From Alphaproteobacteria bacterium (GTDB lineage: Bacteria > Pseudomonadota > Alphaproteobacteria > UBA8366 > GCA-2717185), in the NCBI GenBank assembly GCA_016764135.1, contig JAESSL010000293.1, forward strand, positions 1-5,836: DNA of 5,836 nucleotides, given 5' to 3'. Below, one piece after another: positions 1-4,807 of this stretch (its first letter is position 1; each line of letters starts with the position of its first letter). The position numbers and the translations under genes were made by a program. A model generated the notes under the pieces. That model made no database searches. It saw only the letters and a program-made list of their open reading frames with translations, and had not been told where the DNA came from.

Positions 1-705
1 GCCATCGCCCGGTCTGTTGCGGGTCCCGGGACGGCGTTGACGCTTCATACGCGGCGTAATGAGGAAGGGTTAAACGCGGTTGCTACGGCGGCGCGGGCGG
101 CGGGAAGCGAGGTCTCGACGATTTTTGTCGATTTGACGGAATCCGGCGCCGGGACGATCGTGGCGCAATCGGCGCTATCCGCGTTTGGGCGGATCGATCA
201 AATCGTCAGTAATGCGGGATTTGCGGATAAACGCCGGGTTGGCGAGTTCAGCCTTGCAGATTTTGCGAGCGCCCATGCGGCGATCACGCTGGCGTTTCTG
301 GAGCTGGCCGATACGGCCCTGCCGCATTTAAAAACCAGTGAGTGGGGCCGGGTCGTGGCTATCAGTTCTTTCGTTGCGCATACCTTTGGCGCCAATGATG
401 TGGTTTTTCCGACGACGGCGGCGGCGAAGGGCGGGTTGGAGGCGCTGGCCAAGGCGCTGGCGTATCAACTGGCGCCAGACGGCGTTACGGTGAATTGCGT
501 TGCGCCGGGATATACGCGCAAGGATCCAGGCGCGCATCAGGGCGTGACAGGGGATGGCTGGCGGTTGGCGGCGGAACTGGCGCCGATGAAGACGCTGGTG
601 GCGCCGGACGACGTTGCGGCGGCGGTTCAGTTCCTGTTAAGCCGGGGCGCGGCCCGCATCACAGGGCAGGTGCTTCATGTGGATGCGGGGCTGGGCCTTC
701 TTTAG
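1..705 (+). CDS. Short-chain dehydrogenase/reductase (SDR), 5' partial
   Basis: The reading frame is open from base 1, so the true start lies upstream. The TTG at 37 is most likely an internal Leu codon, because the residues before it (AIARSVAGPGTA) fit the SDR helix that follows the Gly-rich NAD(P) motif. The glycine motif itself (TGxxxGIG) is outside the window. Visible SDR landmarks are a VDL turn near 127-135, the SNAG motif at 208-219, a WGRVVAISS strand ending in the usual catalytic Ser region (to 369), VNCVAPGYT after the active site, and the C-terminal ITGQVLHVDAG typical of classical FabG-like enzymes. The active-site Lys is at 427-429, but the residue four positions before it, normally Tyr of YxxxK, is Thr (415-417). 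Family membership is secure. Substrate is unknown, and ordinary oxidoreductase activity is uncertain given the substitution. It converges on the ompW-family gene with a 6-base gap. Confidence 0.92.
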   Translation, partial: AIARSVAGPGTALTLHTRRNEEGLNAVATAARAAGSEVSTIFVDLTESGAGTIVAQSALSAFGRIDQIVSNAGFADKRRVGEFSLADFASAHAAITLAFLELADTALPHLKTSEWGRVVAISSFVAHTFGANDVVFPTTAAAKGGLEALAKALAYQLAPDGVTVNCVAPGYTRKDPGAHQGVTGDGWRLAAELAPMKTLVAPDDVAAAVQFLLSRGAARITGQVLHVDAGLGLL

Positions 706-711
706 GATCGG

Positions 712-1383
712 TTAAAAGCGGTACCCGAACCCGATTCCAAACACGACCGGGTTGATGTCGACTGCGACGTTCCGGATCACGCCGCGCGAGTTCAGCTGAA
801 TATCAACGCCAAGGTCGATGTATTTTACATCGATATTCATGAACCATTTGTCGGATATATCGTAATCCATGCCTGCCTGAAGCGCCCAACCAAAGGAGTT
901 ATCGGCCTTTACGGTTGTTGGGCCGAGGACGGCTTCCAGGGACTGGTGCGCGTTTTCCAGATAGCTGATGGTGTAATTTATCCCGGCGCCAATATAAGGA
1001 CGAAATTTGGAATTGGTCCGAAAGTGGTATTGCGCGAGCAATGTCGGCGGCAACAACCAGGCTTCCGCCACATCGCCCAGCCCTGCGATAGCGCCGGTTC
1101 CTTCAAACTGATGGACGGAGGTCGCCGCGATGAGTTCCAGTCCAATCGTGTCGGTGAGCATATAAGTAATGTCCAGCTCCGGCACGATCGCCGATTGCGG
1201 GTCCAGCCCGGCCGTCAGCAAATCCGGAGAGATGCCGCCGCTTTCATCGGTTGGCGAAATTGAGATTGCGCGGACCCGGAGCAACCAGTCCCCTTTTTCG
1301 AGGGCGTTTGATGGAGTGACGCCAGCGATCATTGAAAATACGAAAAATAACGCGGCCGAAACCGATGTGAGGGCGAGATTCAT
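712..1383 (-). CDS. ompW: OmpW-family outer membrane beta-barrel protein
   Basis: The product is a 223-residue precursor. Residues 1-28 form a signal peptide with a hydrophobic core (ALFFVFSMIAGV) and a likely cleavage after SNA. The mature protein then begins LEKGDWLLRVRAISISP, the characteristic first strand of OmpW proteins. Alternating strands follow, including ELDITYMLTD, FRPYIGAGINYT and the WFMNIDVKYIDL stretch, and the chain ends in GFGYRF with the terminal Phe recognised by the BAM machinery. OmpW proteins are eight-stranded barrels with a hydrophobic channel for small apolar compounds, and length here fits the family. The ATG at 1383 was chosen because GGAG lies 6 bases before it. 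In-frame ATGs at 1389 and 1395 and a GTG at 1440 are alternatives; the GTG form would add a charged stretch (NRNLFRSKS). Two PAS-like genes lie upstream on the same strand, 101 bases away, so partial cotranscription is possible. The physiological substrate cannot be read from sequence. Confidence 0.9.
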   Translation of the reverse strand: MNLALTSVSAALFFVFSMIAGVTPSNALEKGDWLLRVRAISISPTDESGGISPDLLTAGLDPQSAIVPELDITYMLTDTIGLELIAATSVHQFEGTGAIAGLGDVAEAWLLPPTLLAQYHFRTNSKFRPYIGAGINYTISYLENAHQSLEAVLGPTTVKADNSFGWALQAGMDYDISDKWFMNIDVKYIDLGVDIQLNSRGVIRNVAVDINPVVFGIGFGYRF

Positions 1384-1389
1384 GAACAT

Positions 1390-1393
1390 CTCC
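1390..1393 (-). promoter_or_regulatory. Ribosome binding site deciding the ompW start
   Basis: On the minus strand GGAG lies 6 bases before the ATG at 1383. The competing in-frame ATGs at 1395 and 1389 overlap or immediately follow this element and so cannot use it. Confidence 0.55.
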
Positions 1394-1453
1394 ATAGATT
1401 TGGATCGAAAGAGATTCCGATTGATATCTAAGCAGAACACAAAGCAGGCCCTA

Positions 1454-1476
1454 TAACCATAAATATTGTATGGTTA
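1454..1476. promoter_or_regulatory. Perfect 8-bp palindrome overlapping a possible ompW -10 element
   Basis: TAACCATA (1454-1461) is repeated in inverted orientation as TATGGTTA (1469-1476) around a 7-base centre. On the minus strand the centre and right arm contain TACAAT (1470-1465), one mismatch from a sigma-70 -10 box, about 80 bases upstream of the ompW ATG; no good -35 hexamer is visible. The minus strand also reads TTAACCAT (1477-1470), which resembles the single-core site of the alphaproteobacterial regulator CtrA. The site lies between PAS-A and ompW. An operator is the favoured reading. A terminator for PAS-A is less likely because the stem is AT-rich and no T-run follows. Confidence 0.4.
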
Positions 1477-1484
1477 AGTCTGTG

Positions 1485-2039
1485 CTAAATCGTCGCGGAT
1501 GGGCGCGGCGCCAGGTTCGCTGGCGTGGGTATAGGCGCCGGAGCCGGTAACTTTTCGACAGGTCGCATCAGACGGCTCACCACCAACACCTTGCTGATTT
1601 TTTTATCCTGCCCCCGAAGGGGTAAAAGAATGCGTCTATAATTCCGCGACAAATCCAGCATCGTTTGATCGATTTCATGGCAGAGGGGTTGGCCCGTTTC
1701 ACGCACGGTTAAATATTCCGACATCAGGGAGCGCGCGTGGAGGGGGCAGGGAAAATCGCCAACGCGATTCCCGATCAATTTAATTCCCGTTTTTTGTGCG
1801 TAGGTTTCATAAATGAATTCGATGATGAAGTTTTTTGGGTCAGGGTCCGAGACATCGATGACCAGCGTGTTGCCTTTCATGCCAAGTGGGTAAAAGTGTT
1901 TGGTGAGAAAAGCGTCTGCATCCAGAATTTGTTTCTGGCGGCTCTCTTCCTGCCAGGATTTCCATAGAGACCAGGAAAGTTGTGACGGACCTTCCATGTC
2001 AAAAAAATCGTCGAGCGCATACATCTCACGGCGGTTCAA
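1485..2039 (-). CDS. PAS_5-like domain protein, paralog A
   Basis: This 184-residue cytoplasmic protein has no signal peptide or membrane segment. Residues about 20-157 resemble the PAS_5 family of small alphaproteobacterial proteins: an N-terminal LWKSW helix, strand TLVIDVSDPDPKNFIIEF, the KLIGNRVGDFP turn, the helix SLMSEYLTVRETGQP, and the strand YRRILLPL before a final KVLVVSRL strand. These proteins consist of little more than one PAS fold and their ligand and partner are generally unknown. The tail (about 164-181) is Pro/Ala-rich (PAPAPIPTPANLAPRP) and probably unstructured. The start is a TTG preceded at 4 bases by GGAG; the ATG at 2024 would shorten it by five residues but has a poorer ribosome site. 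It lies 46 bases after paralog B on the same strand, so cotranscription is likely. The family assignment rests on motif pattern by eye; existence of the gene is well supported by its resemblance to paralog B. Confidence 0.72.
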   Translation of the reverse strand: MNRREMYALDDFFDMEGPSQLSWSLWKSWQEESRQKQILDADAFLTKHFYPLGMKGNTLVIDVSDPDPKNFIIEFIYETYAQKTGIKLIGNRVGDFPCPLHARSLMSEYLTVRETGQPLCHEIDQTMLDLSRNYRRILLPLRGQDKKISKVLVVSRLMRPVEKLPAPAPIPTPANLAPRPSATI

Positions 2040-2085
2040 TGCTCTCCATACGTTTCAAATGAGACCTCAAGAGGCATGCGCCGTG

Positions 2086-2604
2086 TCATATCTTTCGAGT
2101 TCCTATGACGATAGTTGTCGTGGTTTCATCGATTTTTAAGGGTAGGGTCAATTGCATGAAGCGTCGTTGGACGCCCTGAATTTTTGTTGAGACTTCTTGA
2201 TAGGAAGGTCGCCGCGTCTCGCGAACATTCATGCAATCTCGCATCAAGGCGCGGGACCGAAGGTTGCAGGCGATATCCACAAGGTACTGACCCGGTACAA
2301 GTTTATTGTCTCTGGTTCCAACAAGCCCGTGTTCGGTGATGATTTTGAAGCGCCAGGGATTAGGGTCGGAGACGTCGATAAGGGTCACCTTCAGTCCCGG
2401 CGCCATAATCGCCAGACGATGAGACGAGAATTCCGGAGCGTCGGGCATGTCGGCGTCGCGGCGCAAAACAGTCCATAAATTAAACAGAACCGACAAGCCG
2501 CCATGAAGCGGTTCGATTTCAGGGAAAACCGACAGTTTATACGCGGTCACCTGTCGCGTCAGATTGCCGATGGAATCAAGTGTTGTCGCTAGGATGGGAT
2601 ACAT
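2086..2604 (-). CDS. PAS_5-like domain protein, paralog B
   Basis: From the ATG at 2604 the product is 172 residues, cytoplasmic, with no signal peptide. It aligns along its length with the neighbouring paralog A: FNLW against WSLW, LIDVSDPNPWRF against VIDVSDPDPKNF, RALMRDCMNVRETRRP against RSLMSEYLTVRETGQP, and RRFMQLTLPL against YRRILLPL. Overall similarity is modest, so the duplication is old. It lacks the Pro-rich tail of A and carries instead a longer N-terminal extension (residues 1-38). An in-frame TTG at 2673 would add 23 residues, but it has no ribosome site and would lie about 3 bases from the start of the predicted transcript, so ATG 2604 is preferred. The ribosome site there is weak. 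The gene is transcribed away from the XRE regulator across an AT-rich region. A PAS_5-type sensory role is inferred from fold-like motifs only. Confidence 0.68.
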   Translation of the reverse strand: MYPILATTLDSIGNLTRQVTAYKLSVFPEIEPLHGGLSVLFNLWTVLRRDADMPDAPEFSSHRLAIMAPGLKVTLIDVSDPNPWRFKIITEHGLVGTRDNKLVPGQYLVDIACNLRSRALMRDCMNVRETRRPSYQEVSTKIQGVQRRFMQLTLPLKIDETTTTIVIGTRKI

Positions 2605-2682
2605 GGAACTTAAAGTACCGCGACAATTGGTAGCATCAAGGTATCTTTTACTTTTAAAGGTGGCGGGCTGCAAAAGTTGTAT

Positions 2683-2711
2683 ATTCTAAATAGAAAACCT
2701 CTACTTGTGAT
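2683..2711 (-). promoter_or_regulatory. Predicted sigma-70 promoter for the PAS gene pair
   Basis: On the minus strand ATCACA (2711-2706, 4 of 6 matches to TTGACA) is followed after 17 bases by TAGAAT (2688-2683, 5 of 6 matches to TATAAT). Transcription would start near 2676 and give a leader of about 70 bases before the ATG at 2604. The surroundings are very AT-rich, which raises the chance of a fortuitous match. Confidence 0.4.
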
Positions 2712-2742
2712 AGTATTTAAACAGGAAATGAATCTGTCTATA

Positions 2743-2792
2743 TATAAATATAAATATAAAAATTAATGCAGCGGGACATGACTATAAATATA
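2743..2792. repeat. TATAAA tandem units and repeated TATAAATATA in an AT-rich spacer
   Basis: Three exact head-to-tail TATAAA units occupy 2743-2760, and the 10-mer TATAAATATA occurs at 2743-2752, 2749-2758 and again at 2783-2792. The block sits midway between the divergent PAS-B and XRE genes. Such stretches are often flexible or curved and may be bound by nucleoid proteins or by the adjacent regulator; that role is inference. Confidence 0.6.
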
Positions 2793-2836
2793 CTTAAAAT
2801 CCGGCCCTATATGTGCTCTACTTTATTCATGACTTC

Positions 2837-2865
2837 TTAACTTAGTACCTATATAGACTGATAAT
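2837..2865 (+). promoter_or_regulatory. Predicted sigma-70 promoter for the XRE regulator
   Basis: TTAACT (2837-2842, 4 of 6 matches to the -35 consensus) is followed after exactly 17 bases by GATAAT (2860-2865, 5 of 6 matches to the -10 consensus). A transcript would begin near 2872 and leave a leader of roughly 30 bases before the ATG at 2901. Confidence 0.45.
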
Positions 2866-2900
2866 AAAGTTAGATCGAAATACAACAAGTGTGGAATGTT

Positions 2901-3341
2901 ATGGCGAGACCTAAGAGAAGGACGGTGCAAGAATTCGGAGCTCATCCGGTTGATGTTCTTGTCGGACAGCGCGTGCGAATGCGACGCGTTATGTGCGGCC
3001 TGAGCCAGACCGTATTGGCGAACCGGATTGGACTGACGTTTCAGCAGTTGCAGAAATACGAAAGCGGTATGAATCGTATTTCGGCTAGTAAGTTATGGGC
3101 GATTTCTCAAGAACTCAACGCGCCCGTACAATGGTTCTTTACCGACGCGATCGCCGGTAAGGGTCCCGAGGTCGAGTTCGGTACGAAGCGAGAAACATTG
3201 GAGTTGGTGCGGAACTTCATGAATATCGATTCTGATGATACGCGGCGCCTGTTCCTGTCGTTGATGAAGTCTGTCTCAAATGAGGACAGCAAGGACAGCA
3301 AGGACAGCAAGGACAACGAAGCCGAAGACAGTAATTCCTGA
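2901..3341 (+). CDS. XRE-family helix-turn-helix transcriptional regulator
   Basis: The product is a 146-residue DNA-binding protein. Residues about 17-80 form a Cro/CI-type HTH: VGQRVRMRRVMCGLSQTVLA (helices 1-2), NRIGLTFQQLQKYESG with the recognition helix near 46-53, then RISASKLWAISQELNAPVQWFF (helices 4-5). This is the pattern of the short XRE regulators common in alphaproteobacteria, which include PraR-like proteins; orthology to any named one is not claimed. Residues 95-125 are probably a helical dimerisation region, and the C-terminus (127-146) is acidic and low in complexity, with three SKD repeats. The ATG at 2901 was chosen because GGA lies 5 bases upstream; an in-frame GTG at 2889 would add four residues. 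It is divergent from the PAS pair, so it may control both them and itself through the shared AT-rich region. Confidence 0.88.
   Translation: MARPKRRTVQEFGAHPVDVLVGQRVRMRRVMCGLSQTVLANRIGLTFQQLQKYESGMNRISASKLWAISQELNAPVQWFFTDAIAGKGPEVEFGTKRETLELVRNFMNIDSDDTRRLFLSLMKSVSNEDSKDSKDSKDNEAEDSNS
3284..3319 (+). repeat. 9-bp tandem repeat inside the XRE gene
   Basis: Three exact copies of GGACAGCAA (3284-3292, 3293-3301, 3302-3310) are followed by a degenerate fourth (3311-3319). As the unit is nine bases, gain or loss of copies keeps the frame and only changes the number of SKD tripeptides in the acidic tail. Confidence 0.85.
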
Positions 3342-3366
3342 CTTAATCAGGGAGTCTTCTTAAAGT

Positions 3367-3410
3367 CCGTCAAAATTGAGACCCATTATATTTGGGCTAT
3401 TTTTTGACGG
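3367..3410. terminator. Putative bidirectional terminator hairpin
   Basis: CCGTCAAAA (3367-3375) and TTTTGACGG (3402-3410) form a perfect 9-bp stem. Inside it CCCA (3382-3385) can pair with TGGG (3393-3396), extending the hairpin beyond an internal loop. It lies between the convergent XRE gene and the exported-protein gene, as expected for a shared terminator, and its right arm overlaps the last codons and stop of the latter. The outer stem carries A/T tracts, but no long T-run follows directly on either strand, so termination strength is uncertain. Confidence 0.5.
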
Positions 3411-3897
3411 CGGGCTCGCTTTTTTCTGATACGGGATTGACGACAAGCGTTGTCATCGTAAATCCTGGAAATGCGGACTCGGCGGTTTTTATGCTTGTGC
3501 TGATGACCTTGAAGCGTTTTCCGGTCGCCGCCAGTGATTCCGGTCCATCATAGACCAGTAAAAACGGCTGATGGGTCATCTTGTCCGTAACGAAGCACCG
3601 CTCGCCTTTTAGCGCCGACTGCAAGGTGCTCCAATAAACCTCATATTCCGGGCTGTCGGCTTTGGCGCCGCCGGCGTAGAACTTGTTTGCGCTGTCGGCG
3701 ATTTTGGTAATCAATTGTTCCTGCGCATTGCCGCACACAAGGGATTTCCCCGGCTCTGTGCGCCATTCGCCCAACGTAATGGTGGACCCGGCGAGGGCCG
3801 TCGTCCCTCCGCTCAACATAAATAAACCGACGCCCAGCAAGGCGATGCGTCGCAGGCGCGCGCGCGCTGATCTGGCGGTTGAGGCGGTATGGGCCAT
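3397..3897 (-). CDS. Small exported protein of unknown function
   Basis: I do not recognise the family. The 166-residue product starts with a clear Sec signal peptide: an Arg-rich n-region (RSARARLRR), a hydrophobic core (IALLGVGLFMLSGG) and a likely cleavage after ALA at residue 36. The mature chain of about 130 residues has exactly two cysteines (55 and 101), which could form a disulfide in the periplasm, and ends in a charged, low-complexity tail (SEKSEPAVKK). No transmembrane segment or lipobox is seen beyond the signal. The start is well supported: AAGGAG (3909-3904 on the minus strand) lies 6 bases before the ATG. A possible -10 box TATACT (3933-3928) lies just upstream, without a convincing -35. 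The gene stands alone, convergent with the XRE gene and divergent from the GST gene. Confidence 0.82.
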   Translation of the reverse strand: MAHTASTARSARARLRRIALLGVGLFMLSGGTTALAGSTITLGEWRTEPGKSLVCGNAQEQLITKIADSANKFYAGGAKADSPEYEVYWSTLQSALKGERCFVTDKMTHQPFLLVYDGPESLAATGKRFKVISTSIKTAESAFPGFTMTTLVVNPVSEKSEPAVKK

Positions 3898-4147
3898 GGT
3901 GGGCTCCTTCGTGTGTTTCCAGCGTCTAGTATAGCCTATCCAAAGGCTTCAAATCCACGACATATCGCCAATTCCACGGCGCATTGAACGCCTTGGGCGG
4001 TAAACTGTCGGGGACATTCCCGCTGGCGCGCTCTCGCGACTTTCCGTAGCATACAGGCGTGTTGAAAATAATTTTGTCCCGTGCTTTTGCGACGCCCTCT
4101 CTTCCAGGGCCTTGGCGGCGCGCGATATTGATTGGAGTATCTCGACG
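3898..4147. other. Divergent intergenic region without a recognised gene
   Basis: These 250 bases separate the exported-protein gene (-) from the GST gene (+) and must hold both promoters. On + a TTGAAA (4062-4067) resembles a -35 box but has no good partner at 17 bases. The GST ribosome site GGAG is at 4134-4137. A 40-codon stretch open on + (3930-4049) has no credible start or family resemblance and is not called as a gene. Confidence 0.5.
3904..3909 (-). promoter_or_regulatory. Strong ribosome binding site of the exported-protein gene
   Basis: AAGGAG on the minus strand ends 6 bases before the ATG at 3897. It is the best Shine-Dalgarno match in the window and fixes this start. Confidence 0.75.
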
Positions 4148-4756
4148 ATGAAACTGTACACCACCGCTGTGGCGCCGAATCCCCGGCGCGTTACCATTTT
4201 TCTCGCAGAAAAAGGCATCGATATTCCCACGGTTGAGCTCGATCTGGGGAAATCAGAAAATCTGGCGCCTGATTTCGTCGCCAAAAACCCGATGGGTCGG
4301 GTGCCGGTGTTGGAGATGGATGATGGCAGTTATTTGGCCGAATCTATTGCGATTTGCCGGTATTTCGAGGAAATCCAACCAGAGCCGCCGTTGTTTGGCG
4401 TTGATGCGCGCGATAAGGCGGACGTCGAAATGTGGAATCGGCGGATGGAATCTGAAGTACTGGGCATGGTCTCCGGTTGTTTTCGTCATACGCATCCTTA
4501 TTGGGCGGACAAAATTCCGCAGGCGCCGGAATATGGCGAGATTTGTCGGGCGACCTTGTTGGAGCGCATGGAATGGCTCAATTCTGAACTCGCAGATCGG
4601 GAATTTATCGCGGGCGACCGCTTCACCGTCGCCGACATTACGGCGCATACCGGGTTTACATTGGCCCGTATTCCAAAGATCCGCATCGGCGAAGATCAGA
4701 AGAACCTGCAGCGTTGGTATGATGGCGTCGCCGCGCGTCCTTCCGTCTCCGGCTGA
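4148..4756 (+). CDS. Glutathione S-transferase family protein
   Basis: The 202-residue product has the two-domain GST layout. The N-terminal thioredoxin-like domain (1-77) begins MKLYTTAVAPNPRRVTIFLA, has the cis-Pro in GRVPVLE (Pro53) and the glutathione-binding Glu65-Ser66 in LAESIAICRYFEE. The all-helical C-terminal domain (about 85-200) contains the N-capping box FTVAD (Thr160 to Asp163). It would act in the cytoplasm, conjugating or otherwise using glutathione. The position near residue 9 where many bacterial GSTs carry a catalytic Ser or Cys is Ala (APNPRRV), so the catalytic residue is unclear; Tyr4, Thr5/6 or Asn11 are possible. The ATG at 4148 matches the usual MKLY start and has GGAG 10 bases upstream; an in-frame upstream start at 4112 adds residues unlike the family. 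It is the first gene of a likely operon with the hydrolase and gamma-glutamyltransferase genes. Substrate unknown. Confidence 0.9.
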   Translation: MKLYTTAVAPNPRRVTIFLAEKGIDIPTVELDLGKSENLAPDFVAKNPMGRVPVLEMDDGSYLAESIAICRYFEEIQPEPPLFGVDARDKADVEMWNRRMESEVLGMVSGCFRHTHPYWADKIPQAPEYGEICRATLLERMEWLNSELADREFIAGDRFTVADITAHTGFTLARIPKIRIGEDQKNLQRWYDGVAARPSVSG

Positions 4757-4807
4757 CCGGACGGTATTTCAGGGTTTCCACAGGAACCGTTACAGGGAAT
4801 AAGGTAT

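Noticed and set aside
946..1456. Plus-strand open frames opposite ompW
   Set aside because: They are antisense shadows of the ompW-family gene, whose signal peptide and C-terminal Phe are clear.
2743..2792. CRISPR array or phage attachment site in the AT-rich spacer
   Set aside because: The repeats are simple TATAAA units without regular spacers, and no integrase or cas gene is nearby.
3335..3349. CCTGA-CTTAA-TCAGG-type stem at the XRE stop codon as a terminator
   Set aside because: The stem is only five base pairs and has no T-run; the stronger hairpin at 3367-3410 is the better candidate.
3949..4284. Minus-strand open frame of 111 codons over the GST promoter and 5' end
   Set aside because: It overlaps the strongly supported GST start, has low-complexity Ser/Arg-rich sequence and no recognisable motif.
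4773..4788. Small bulged hairpin GGTTTCC-ACA-GGAACC between GST and hydrolase genes
   Set aside because: The stem is short with a bulge and no T-run follows, so it is unlikely to stop transcription within the operon.
4233..4802. Plus-strand open frame of 189 codons overlapping the GST gene
   Set aside because: It is an out-of-frame reading of the GST gene, rich in Trp and Arg, without domain features.
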